The notes under the pieces are model-generated. The model did no database searches. It was not told the origin of the DNA and worked only from the letters and a program-made list of their open reading frames with translations. The translations under genes were made by a program, and so were the position numbers. Below are positions 1-9,768 of a stretch of 28,352 nucleotides of DNA, piece by piece; within the stretch, counting starts at the first letter, position 1, and the number at the start of each line of letters is the position of its first letter. Source of the stretch: Baffinella frigidus (taxonomy: Eukaryota; Cryptophyceae; Cryptomonadales; Baffinellaceae); the NCBI GenBank assembly GCA_026770585.1, contig MU646351.1:120114-148465 (forward strand). The letters run 5' to 3'.

Positions 1-375
1 AGCTGCAGGGGCGCGAGGAGAGGAGGGAGGAGAGGAGGGGGGGGCGGTGGAGGTGGAGGTGGAGGTGGGTGAGTGGCTGGGGGGCGTGCTGGATGAAGTG
101 GAGGTGGGTGCGTGGCTTCGAGAAGTCCTCCATCAGGTCACTCCCCACCGCGATCGACAATTTGCTTTGCACGGCGCGATATTCAACCTTAAGATAATCA
201 AGTTTGCAGGGGGCGCTGCTGCGGCAGGTCCATCCACCCCCCCGCCTGCTTTCCGGATGCTGCCGGACGTCCGACACAAGACGAGTGTCAGGGGGGGGTT
301 GCCAGAGAACTGAATGACCCAGTCTGATTCACCGCATGGGCACGACATCTCTGCGGGGGCACACCAGGCCGACAG
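1..375. other. G-rich simple sequence, no gene resolved
   Basis: The segment begins with GAGG/GGAGG-type simple sequence (about 14-75, with GGTGGAGGTGGAGG runs). No exon with convincing composition and splice sites was found. It may be intron of the gene that ends at 1011. Confidence 0.4.
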
Positions 376-1011
376 GTGGTAACCTGCCCCGTGTGTTTCA
401 AGGTGTCGGAGGCTGCCGAAGAGGCTGCCGCGCGCGAGGGGCAGGTGCTCCAGGAGCCTCCCGCGCGGGCGGGGTCAGGCTCGCGTGTGCTCCTGGAGGC
501 GCGCGAGGGGTCAGGGTCTGTGCTCGGGGAGGCTGGTGTTCAGCAAGGACCGCTCGAGGACGCTTCTGGTGTTCTCGACGACGCTGGTGCTGCTCAACTT
601 ACTGCGCGTGAGGTGCGTGCCGCACCCCCGCGCGCGTGCCGCCGCATCCTGTCTCACTCTGCCACACCCTGCCACACTCGGCCGCACCCTGGCACACCCT
701 GCCGCACCCTGTCGCACCGCCGCGCGCGTGCGTGCCTCCTCATACTCTCACGACGTTTCCCGATTCGCGCTCCTTTCTCCTGCACGGCGTGCACCCCTTT
801 TGGTAGTGCTGATCTGCGATCTCCCGTTGTGCCTCGCTCTACGCATGTGCAGCTTCCTCACTGATTCGAGATCCCCTTGCAGACATCAAGTGCGGAACCC
901 GCGGCACTTTTGGCCCAGGATCAAGAGGCTACGGGCCCGCCTCAGAAAGAACCGGGCCCACCTCAGGACGAGCAGGGCCCGCCTGAGGACCACGGCAGCG
1001 AGGTCGCGTGA
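376..1011 (+). CDS. 3' part of an unrecognised acidic, Pro/Gln/Glu-rich protein (two exons)
   Basis: Two exons can be read. The first (376-612) follows an acceptor at 374-375 (GACAG|GTGGTA) and ends GAG|GTGCGT; it encodes 79 residues rich in Ala, Glu, Gly and Val, with a short CPVCFK segment near its start. The second (883-1011) follows TTGCAG, is in the same phase (0), and encodes 42 residues with a repeated G-P-P-Q/E pattern (TGPPQKEPGPPQ, then EQGPPEDHG) before TGA at 1009-1011. The matching phase and the compositional continuity across the junction support the join. The start of the gene is not visible; 1-375 holds only G-rich simple sequence and short unrelated ORFs. The intron (613-882) contains degenerate tandem copies of a GCCACACCCT-like unit. 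I do not recognise the family; CPVC could be half of a zinc-binding site, but no second half is seen. Confidence 0.5.
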
Positions 1012-1272
1012 GGCAAGGTGCGCGAGACGCGTGATGCGCCGGTGCGATTTTGTGTGAATGAATGTACATGGATACCGAGTGGACCGTTTCTTTCTGGAGA
1101 TGGCACTTGGATGCATTGTAACTACGATCAAAGTTCTCTCTCACCCTAGCCTGACGCGTCCCTCTCCTTCCGAACCCGCCAGCACCGTACACATTACAGA
1201 GATACCCCGAGTACAAGAACCCGTAACTTGAGAACACGAAACGGATTCAACCCCTGCGCGTTCTTAATTTAG

Positions 1273-1317
1273 TACCAGAGGGTTGGTTAAATGCGCGATT
1301 CAGTCAACCCTCTGGTA
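1273..1317. repeat. Perfect 13-bp inverted repeat (hairpin)
   Basis: TACCAGAGGGTTG at 1273-1285 is matched exactly by its reverse complement at 1305-1317, with a 19-nt loop. It lies about 260 bp beyond the stop of the upstream plus-strand gene. Confidence 0.8.
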
Positions 1318-1408
1318 ATAATTTAAAAAAACACGACGGCCGACCGACCCTCCAGCAAGGGTATTCTCATAGGTGAGGTACCCCATGTACCACCGTAGGG
1401 CCCTGGAT

Positions 1409-1528
1409 ACAGGGGTACCTCGCTCATAAGAAACCGCCTTCCCCTAGAAACCTACAGTAGGGCTATGCCTAGGGACCTACGGTGGTCCTAGGGGGGGGGC
1501 AGTTTCTTATGAGCGAGGTACCACTGTA
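1409..1528. mobile_element. GGTACC-ended foldback element (MITE-like), copy 1
   Basis: The terminal inverted repeats read about ACAGGGGTACCTCGCTCATA on the left and end in TGAGCGAGGTACCACTGT on the right, followed inwards by AAGAAAC. The core carries CCTACAGTAGG, CCTAGGG and CTACGGTGG motifs. The length (about 120 bp) and termini match copies near 19066, 19836 and 20186. There is no coding capacity, so it would be a non-autonomous element. Confidence 0.75.
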
Positions 1529-1866
1529 GGCTTACTGTAGGGTCCTAGAAGGGTGCGCCGTGTTATCAGCAAGGTACCCCTGTAGAGTGTGACAGTCCTC
1601 TCGATTTTTCCTGCTACAACCTAGCCTCTGTTGGGGGGGTAGCGGCAGAGTTGTTCTCACAAATTACCCCTTTTGCAGAAGGCAAAAGGCTACTCCCGTT
1701 GCCTGGGGGGTGCGTGTTTGTGTATTTCGGGTGAAAGCGACCTTTACTGATACCAACACCCCAAGGTTTTCGGAATGCATGTACCCCAGCAGGCGTGATG
1801 TTGGCCACGGCCTGGAACCTCGCCTCTTTGGGAGGGAATACATTGCGGCCATGTGTGTATGCAAAG

Positions 1867-1870
1867 AGAG

Positions 1871-1926
<56 letters not shown>
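1867..1926. repeat. (GATA)n/(GA)n microsatellite
   Basis: About five GATA units run into roughly 18 GA units. On the minus strand the run reads as a long Ser-Leu repeat that artificially extends an ORF past the end of the real exon at 1980. Confidence 0.95.
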
Positions 1927-1927
<1 letters not shown>

Positions 1928-1979
1928 ACGGGTGCATGTATGCATCACGTGCTCTCTCTCTTGATGCCAGAGAGGGGAC

Positions 1980-4054
1980 CTGTCGATTGTGCCATCCATA
2001 GGCCCCACTGGCCATATCCCTCTGAATGATGGCGCCTCGGGCTTCAACCAACTTGATCAGCTCCTGGTCCCCTTCCTCGAGATCCAGAATCTTGAGGAAG
2101 GAGAAGGCTGCATAGATCAAATCTTGGATGGGTCCGAGCTGGGCGTGGACAGCAGCGCGGTTGTGGTGCATGAGGGCGAGCAGAGCGTGCACCTCCCGCG
2201 CGGCCTCTTCAGGCTTCCCGCGTGCCTGGAGGGGGGCCGCGGAGTTAGCCCCCGGGCCCCCGCGGGGCGGGGGGCAGCCACCGTGGAGTGGGGGCCGTTC
2301 TCGTGGGGGGGTTCTGGGGGGTTCCGCAATTTTTCTCTCGAAATTCTGACGAAATCCCGAAATACGACCCGCCAACCCGCGTGCCTCCCATGCGGTCGAA
2401 ACTGAGGAGCGCGGCAGGTTCAAGGGTTCAAGGAGTGCGGGTGTGCTCTTTCGTGCACGGCGGATCCTGTGACGCAATCGGTCTTCGTGGAACGCACGGC
2501 CCGAGCTGTGTCAAGGTGTTCCCCAGAGGGGGGGCAGCCGCGCAGGACCTCGTGCAGTCGCGCTGAGAAGAGGAGGCAGCTGAACTCCTCGTGGCAGAGC
2601 AGCCCGCTCTTTGAAGTCTCGATCGTGCACGCCTCTCGAAACCGCGGGATCTGGTTGAGGGTTTGGGGTTTGGGGTTCAGGATTTAGGGTTTAGGATTCA
2701 GGGTTTAGGGTTGAGGGTTGAGGGTTGATTCAGGGTTTAGGGTTGAGGGTTGAGGGTTGAGGGCTTAGGGCTTAGGGTTTAGGGTTTAGGGCTCAGGGCT
2801 TAGGGTTTGGGATTTACCAGCTCCTCCGCCTCGTCGATGCCGTGATTCCGCAAGTGCACTTCGACCAAAACTTGCAAAATCTCGAGCTCGTGGTTTCTGC
2901 CGTCCACCTCTCCCAGCGGCGCCGCTATCTGGTTTTCGGTTCAGGGTTTAGGGTTTAGGTGAGAGGGTTGGAGGCTTCTAAAGGGTTTGGGGTTTGGGGT
3001 TTGGGGTTTAGGGTTTAGGGTTTGGGGTTTAGGGTTCAGGGTTTAGGGTTTAGGGTGAACCAGGGCGTTTCGAAGCAGGTCCCTGCCCTCCTCGAGGCGC
3101 CCCTGATCCACCGCCAGCACCCCGAGACCCCGGCACGCCTGGCATTCGACTGAGATGAAGGCGTGCGCTTCACCGAGGTTGCGCGCCCGTTGGAAGACCA
3201 CCAAGGCTTCTGGTTCCCTCTTGAGCATCAGGAGGAGCTGCGCGAGGCCGCACATCGATTCGCCTGCTTCAGGCTTTAGGGCTTAGGGCTTAGGGTGTAG
3301 GGTTTCGGGTATAGGCGTTAGGGTGTAGGGTGTAGGGTATAGGCGTTAGGGTGTAGGGTTTCGGGTATAGGGTATAGGGTATAGGGTATGGGGTATGGGG
3401 TATAGGGTATAGGGTATAGGGTGTAGGGTGTAGGGTGTAGGGTATAGGGTTCTGGTTCAGGGTTCAGGGTTCAGGGTTTAGGGTTTAGGGTTTAGGGTTT
3501 AGAAATTAGTGTTTAGGGTTCAGAGTGTAGGGTTGAGGGTTTCGGAGCTCGCCTTGGTCTCGAAAGCGCTGCATTTCCCCGTAGAGGTCGATGTCGATGC
3601 GGCGTTGCTCCAATCGCACGTTGGCCTCGATATGCTCATTGTTGCCCGGCGTGATGTCCTGCATCGAGTGAGCAGGCAGGAATTCCGAAAGGACCCAGAG
3701 GCAGTACCCATCTTCCTGCCCATGCATCATCTCCTCGAGGCGCCCCTCCAACGCGAGCACCTTCTTCGAGTCACCAGAGTCAAAAGCAGCTCTCATTTTG
3801 ACGTAGACTTCCTCGTCAGAATGATGCTTCGCTTTCTGGGCGGCGAGCATGGTGTCCCCCAGCAACTTTGGCTTCGCGCACGTCTTTTTGTGCCGCTTCC
3901 ACCCCGCGTTCTGGCATTCAGCCCCGCGGTACGAGGCGTCCTTGCAGACCGAGCAGCGGTTGAGAGGCGCCGCGCTCTTGTTCCCGCAGTGAGAGCAATA
4001 CTGGACCATGTCGAAGTCGAGCTCGACGGTGCGGCAGAGGTCACCACCTGCCAT
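1980..4054 (-). CDS. MYND zinc finger and TPR-like protein (five exons, 3' end unresolved)
   Basis: Minus-strand exons: 4054-3553 (ATG, 502 nt), 3263-3061, 2928-2818, 2650-2498, 2225-1980; together 405 codons with every junction in phase. Residues 20-59 form a MYND-type zinc finger: C20, C23, C34, C37, C47, H55 and C59 are present with the typical C-Q-x3-W spacing, but the expected Cys after Tyr42 is Arg (R43, codon at 3928-3926). The rest is helical with TPR-like periodicity, for example LAQLLLMLKREPEALVVFQR, GVLAVDQGRLEEGRDLL and LVEVHLRNHGIDEAEEL. MYND domains bind proline-rich partners and TPRs bind proteins, so a protein-interaction role is inferred. Intron 1 uses a GC donor (AAG|GCGAGC) and introns 1-3 are almost entirely telomere-like repeat. 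The last visible exon ends CAG|GTCCCC; the ORF continues only through a GA microsatellite, so at least one more exon is missing. A longer antisense ORF (3509-4444, +) is a shadow. Confidence 0.75.
2651..2817 (-). repeat. Intron 3 of the MYND gene, made of telomere-like repeats
   Basis: The intron runs from donor CTG|GTAAAT to acceptor AACCAG|ATC. Nearly all of it is TTTAGGG/TTGAGGG-type sequence on the plus strand, which is CCCTAAA-type in the transcript. Confidence 0.8.
2929..3060 (-). repeat. Intron 2 of the MYND gene, made of telomere-like repeats
   Basis: This 132-bp intron (donor CTG|GTTCAC, acceptor AACCAG|ATA) is almost wholly TTTAGGG and TTTGGGG variants on the plus strand, so the transcript reads CCCTAAA/CCCCAAA. 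Confidence 0.8.
3264..3552 (-). repeat. Intron 1 of the MYND gene, GC-AG and made of telomere-like repeats
   Basis: This 289-bp intron has donor AAG|GCGAGC and acceptor AAGCAG|GCGAAT. Its body is a mosaic of TTTAGGG, GTATAGG and GTGTAGG variants, seen on the plus strand. The GC donor is required: it is the only nearby choice that joins the frames (phase 1 to a 2-nt remainder). Confidence 0.75.
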
Positions 4055-4356
4055 TATTGGCGCGGTCGGTCAGCGCTGGGAGCCAGCATCAACTCTCGGC
4101 ACCTGCCAGGCCAGAAAGCATGCACGCATTTCCAGGATTTCGGGTTCAGAGTTGAGGTTTCAGGTGTTGCATGGGACCTGGAAAGAGCACTCGGCGAGGA
4201 GGAAGGCGGATGCGGGCGGGGCGGGGACGGCCACCCTGTGCGTCGACGAGGGTCAGGGAGTCCGAAGGGGACCGACGAGAGTCGAAGAGGCAAAGCCCAA
4301 AAGATATCTTTTGGCGAGGGTGGAGAAGCAGGGCTTTTGCGTAGGGACATGATCTT

Positions 4357-4448
4357 CCCCCACTTAATCCAAAAATCTGAGAATACATTTGTGAAACAGA
4401 ATGAAAAGTTCGTCCACAAATATGTTTTCACATTTTTGGATTAAGGGG
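4357..4448. mobile_element. Short foldback element with about 36-bp terminal inverted repeats
   Basis: The left arm CTTAATCCAAAAATCTGAGA and onwards is mirrored by the right arm ending TTTTTGGATTAAGGGG, with roughly 80% match over about 36 bp around a short A-rich centre. It looks like a non-autonomous MITE; no target-site duplication is obvious. Confidence 0.65.
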
Positions 4449-4515
4449 CGTTGTACGCGAAAAATTCCAGCTATTCCAGCTATTCCAGATTCCTGAATTC
4501 CGTCTATTCCGGTCC

Positions 4516-4569
4516 CCACGGAATAGAATCCCCGCCCAAATACCACGGAATAGAATCCCCGCCCAAATG
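4516..4569. repeat. 27-bp tandem duplication
   Basis: Two units begin CCACGGAATAGAATCCCCGC, at 4516-4542 and 4543-4569. They are identical except for the last base. Confidence 0.9.
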
Positions 4570-5445
4570 AAAAATCCGAGCCGAATAGCGCGACATATTT
4601 TTCGTCGCGCTTTTCAAGTGTATTCAATTAAAAGTGCCCTTTGTAAAATTTGTACCAGAAAAATAGAATCCAAATAGAATCTATTCCCAAAATCGCCCGC
4701 GTACACCGAGACTAAGGGGTGGAAGACACTCAAAACGAGGATTCGCGGCATTTCCTGGTCCCGAGGCGGGCCCGTCGGGCGCTCGATTAGGTAAAACTTT
4801 CGACCCCATGGGCTCATTTCACTTCTCTCGACGGTTCTGGAATCCTCAAAAGGTCCTCTTCAATTCCGCTGAATAAATCTGGGGCATCAGAGGCCCGCAA
4901 ACATACTCAAAATATGACTCCCCCAAAACCACCGCATCTGGGTTTGCACACCCTTCCCCCCCTCCTCGCAAAAACCTTGTATCAACAAAGATGCTCAGGT
5001 TTTCAAGGCCTACAACTTTGCGAGATTTTGTTTTTTGGTTTAAGCTGGGGCAGTAAAGTTGGAGGCATCATAGTCCGTGACATTGGAGCCATTTCTGGAT
5101 TTCCCGCTAAATAACCTGTTTGTGCTTCTCCACCCTCCTTTTGGCCAACTTCGGCACTCAAAAGTGGACAAATTCGCTTTGGAAGTTGAGAACAGGTTAT
5201 TGGCTCAACTTTGGGATGCCAAAGGTTGACAGAGTACACTTTTGCCAGAAAAAAACGACCACCAGATTTTGTGGGAGGGGCGTTCTGCGGCGTCTCTCTC
5301 CTTCAACCTTCCTCATAGCACTTCATCAACTCTGCACTACACTCCGCGTGGCCTTCTTCGCACACAGCAAGTCTGTTCTGTGACCGTGAGTGCGCCGAGG
5401 GAGGCGGAACACCAGGCCGAGGTTGGAGCCGGGCTGGGCGGCAGA

Positions 5446-8400
5446 ATGGACCGGTCGGGGAGCATGGGGAGGTCCGCGGGACGGACCACCTCGATGTCGA
5501 CCGTCCGCTTCTCTGATGCGCGGGGCTCCAGCGCCATGCCCCATCCAGGTGAGCACTGGCCCCAGCACAGGAGAAGCCCGGCACCTGGCTCAACTCCTCA
5601 CCGTCGGCGGACTAGTCCTGCGTGTTTCCTGCGGTGCGGGTGGAGCGTTCTCGCAGCGATGAAGTTGAGAGGGGTGGTGGTTGCTGATTCATTGGCGCTC
5701 TGTTTTTTTTTACGCTCAGGCGCTTCGACAGACCAGCTTCGCGAGATGGCGCACTCAGCACCCGACGGCTTTCGAGGAGAGCCGAGCGGGCGGCCCGGCG
5801 GCAAGGGCATGCTGCTGCCCAGTATAAACAAGAGCTCGCAGCGGGCCCAAACCTACGACCCGGCGCGAAAAACGCGGAAGCGCGACTCAGTGGCCTCGCG
5901 GGGCAGCGTCCGCTCGATGCAGTCGATGCCCGCGGGGCGAAGGGGGACTGGTTCGTGGTCGGCCGAGCCACGCCCTGACTGGGTGCAGCGGCCCTCCGAT
6001 GAGCTCTACGATCTCGTCAAGCTGGAGGACCGCTTCCGCAAGCTGCACTCCCGCGAGGTGCCTGCCACCCCTCCGAGAGGGGGATGATTGGGGAGGAAAC
6101 AACTCACTCACTCGCTTACTGACTGACTGACTGACTGACTGGACGCGAGAGGGCAGCCAGCCAGCGCTTGCTACCAGCCAGCGTGCCTGCAAGCATGGCT
6201 TCATGCCAGCGTACTGGGCAACCGGAACCTGCCTGCCCTGCAACCCGCATGGCCAGGAGAGCAACATGCAATGGCTGGTGGTGCACATCCGGTTGACACC
6301 CGCACACCAGCTCACTCTTGGCCTGGTCGCTGTGCCTTGCCAAACCCCCTTTCCCGGAAAATCGACTACCCCCCCTCCCAAATAAAACGCGTATCCTGCA
6401 CTCGCGCGGTTATCACGCGCGTGGGGGGGGTTGAGTCGCGCGTTGTTTCAGGTTTGAGGGTCTGGGTTTAGAGTTTAGGGTGAATGGCGCCATGCCGAGG
6501 GGAGGGGGGGGGTGAGTGACTGACTGAGGCGGTCGAAAGTGGTGGACTTTCGATGACACTCTAGTGCGGTGCACTCGCTTGAGTCAGTCAGTCAGTCAGT
6601 CAGTCAGTCAGTCATCAGTCAGACAGTGAGTGAGTCAGTCTGTCATCAGTCAGACAGTGAGTGAGTCAGTCAGACAATCAGCCAGTCAGTAGCTGAAGTG
6701 GTTGACGTGGTGTTTGAGCGGGGCGGGGCGTGGGCTCAGTGAGTAGCTGAGGTGGTTGACGTTGACGCGGTGTTCGGGCGGGACGGTGCATGGTGGGCTC
6801 TGGCAGTCAGTGTGTAGCTCAGGTGGTTTACGTGGTGGTGTTGCGTGGGTGGCAGTCGTCGGCGCTGGAGGTAGGCCCGAACATCAACCACCTGAGCTAC
6901 TGACTGACTGCGGCCACCACGCTAGAGCAGCACTGCAGCACTGGCAAGCACCCGCGACTTCCGAAGGGCACTGACCCCCCTTGCGTGGGTGGCAGTCATC
7001 GGCGCTGGAGGCACGGATGCAGACGTTCTCGCGAGAGCATCGAGAGTTGTTGGTCCGCCAGACCCAGACCACCCCTCTCGTCGTCTGCGTCCTTGACAGG
7101 TTGCGACCCCCACCCTCCACCCTCCACCCTCCACCCTCCACCCTCCACCCTCCACCCTCCACCCTCCACCCTCCAACTTCATGGTTTATGGTGTAGGGTT
7201 TAGCTCGGATGAGCGATGGTTGCATCAGACAACCTGCGACGACGACGGCAGCAACTATGATGCTTCCTCGTTCGGTGGCCGCTCACCCCAGGGGGGGGCA
7301 GGCTCCCACGCGGCCAACTCTCCCCATGTGGCCGCTCCTCTGTGGCTGGAGATGACGCGACGGGGCACTTGGTTGGCAGGTTTGCCTCGGGGGGAGGGCT
7401 GCTTCGGACGCACGCGGGGCAGGATGTCAGTTTTGCGATCCAGGTTAAGTACTCCTTCGCTGGACACCTCGGTAAGAACCATCCTGAACCCTCCCTGCCA
7501 ACCCTGATGCATCCCCCTGGCTCTCTGGCAGCAGAACCCTGGCAGGCATGCAGACGCGGCACGAAACCAACAATCTTGGCCCTAGGGCGCACGCAGGTAG
7601 GTCAGACATGCGCTGGATTGATGGTGGGGAGGAGCACGCACCACCAAATCAGAGGGTGGTGGGTGGTTGATGGCGGTTGCTTGCCTTGGTTGCAGGAGAA
7701 GGGGGGGGGGGCACCCATCAAACCAGGGTTGTGATGGGTGATGGGTGACGGACGGCGCTTGTTGCCGGCGTGCACGAGAGGGGGGTGATTGACGCCGGAT
7801 GCTTGATTGCTTGCAGGCGAGGGAGGCGAGGATCTACGAAGCTGGGTGGACACGAATGGAGGCTTCAGCTGCCACCTCTCGGGCGCTTCCCAGATCACTG
7901 CGGACGTTGTGTATCAGGGCGCGGGCACCTTCGTCTTCTTCTACAAACCGATGCTTGCAGGTGCCTGCCTCCCAGGGAGCTACCCCCTCCTTGCTTGCAT
8001 TGCAGATGCCTGCGCGCATCACAGCATCCGATGGAGGCACCCGGGCACCCCTTGCTTGGATCACATGCGCGTGCCAGCTGGCAAGGCAACTCTTGCAGGT
8101 GCCTGCCAGCCTGCATCCGAGGGACCCGCCTCCCATCTCAGGGAGCCTGCCACTCCTTGTTTGCATCATGATGCTGCTGCAGCCAGCTGGCAACTCCTCA
8201 CCCCTGAGGCGTCTCTCTTCGCGGAAGTGCTTGCAATTTGCTTGTAAGGGAGAAGGCGTGTCGCACCGAGGAAGGAGGCAGCCATACGATGTTGCGTGCC
8301 GTGCCAGCGACAGAATGAAGCATGCGGTAGTCAGTCAGTTGCTGCACACGAGCCAGGTGGTGACTAGCAGTCACTGCCGGGCGGGGGGCATGCCCATCAA

Positions 8401-9665
8401 GGTCGCACCCCCAGCCCTAACCCCTAAACCCTAACCTTTGCCCCCGCAGGGAAATACCTGGTGTCAGTGCGGCTGGGCAACGGCGACGTTCCTGGCAGCC
8501 CCTTCGAATCGCTCGTCGCGCCCGGCAACACCAACACTACCGCGTGCACTGCCTCAGGTGCCTCCCCACACTACTCCCGCGTGCGCTGCCTCGCTGCCTG
8601 CCGGTTGGGAAATCACCTGATTCAGAGGGGTTGCTCGTCGGCTGTGCGTGGTGGGCCGGCTTTTTGAATAAGGTGATTCAGAGGGGTGGCGGTGCCATGG
8701 CTGATTCAGAGGGATGACGCATTTGGTGTGGGTGGCAGGGCTGGGGCTGCTCTGCGCGGAGGCAGGCGTGGAAGCAGCATTCTCGATCACGTCGCGCGAC
8801 CAGTTCGGCAACCAGCGATCCAGCGGCAGCGATCAGTACGATGTCGGCCTCACGGGACCGGTGCCTTCCAACCCCCCTCCCCCCTCCCCAGCATCGCGAC
8901 CTCACAGCACCGGCACCGCCAGCCAGCCCCAATCCGACATTCCAGCCATCTGCCACCCCCGCCAACTCCCGAATCACCAGGGCTCATAACCTGACGGTGC
9001 TTACCGGAGTGCTTCAACGTGAAGGCGGCGGAGTGAGGTTTAGATTGCGCGGGCGGCACGTGGCGCGGCGGAGTGAGGTTTAGATTGCGCGGGCGGCACG
9101 TGGCGGTGCTGCCCTAAACCCTTAACCCTCCCATGTCTGTTTCAACGCGAAGGTGACGGACCACTTTGCTGGTCTCTAGGGCAGCATGGTCTCTAGGATA
9201 GCTTGTCGCTGGGGCAGTTAGGGCAGCTGGTCGCAAGGGCAGTTGGCCACTAGGGCAGCTGATTTCTAGAGCATCTTATCTCTCGCTCAGTTGACATAAC
9301 CTGACGTGGTATGGGATATGAGGGTTGTTTCAACGCGAAGGTGTCGGACCAGCTGTGACGCGGGTGGCACTTGGCTGGGATTGGCTGGCACTAACCGAGA
9401 GGACCAAGGGGGGTCCGGTGGTTGGCACTGACCGACCGGAGGGGGGCACGGCCCGAGAGTCACAGCTAACGCCTGGCGATGTGTCAGGTGTGCTTCAACG
9501 CGAAAGTGACAGACCAGGACGACGGGAAGTACCTGGTGCGATACAACACGATCATGTGCGGAGACTACTATGTCTCCATCCGCCGCGACGGCGAGCCCAT
9601 CACTGGATCCCCTTTCGTCCTCTCGGTTCGTGCCTGCCCATCACCGCATCGCCCCTCAGAGAGAG

Positions 9666-9714
<49 letters not shown>

Positions 9715-9735
9715 AAGAGCGAAATGTATAGAGAA

Positions 9736-9768
<33 letters not shown>

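Larger units (their letters stand above)
1012..1979. other. Spacer between two converging genes, with foldback and microsatellite sequence
   Basis: No coding sequence is supported here. It holds a 13-bp inverted repeat (1273-1317), a GGTACC-ended foldback element (1409-1528) with partial relatives on either side (right-end-like pieces near 1362-1386 and 1562-1585), and a GATA/GA microsatellite (1867-1926). The 3' end of the minus-strand MYND gene should lie within it or just before it. Confidence 0.6.
4055..5445. other. Spacer between the divergent MYND and filamin-like genes
   Basis: The two genes point away from each other, so both promoters should be here. I see no convincing core promoter motif. 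The segment is less GC-rich than its surroundings and contains a foldback element (4357-4448) and a 27-bp tandem duplication (4516-4569). An in-frame ORF runs upstream of the chosen filamin start to 5242 but has no ATG. Confidence 0.5.

Noticed and set aside
1614-2477. 287-codon minus-strand ORF as one gene
   Set aside because: It runs through the GA/GATA microsatellite (Ser-Leu repeats) and an upstream intron. Only 2225-1980 has coding-like composition with in-phase splice sites.
3509-4444. 311-codon plus-strand ORF
   Set aside because: It is antisense to the MYND exon, starts in telomere-like repeats and ends inside a foldback element.
5242-5445. Upstream extension of the filamin-like ORF
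   Set aside because: It is open in frame but has no ATG (it would start at TTG); 5446 is the first in-frame ATG. An upstream coding exon remains possible.
7202-7379. Coding segment reading SSDERWLHQTTCDDDGSN before exon 4
   Set aside because: Its frame does not join exon 4. Splicing 7099 directly to 7380 keeps phase and rebuilds the filamin repeat start.
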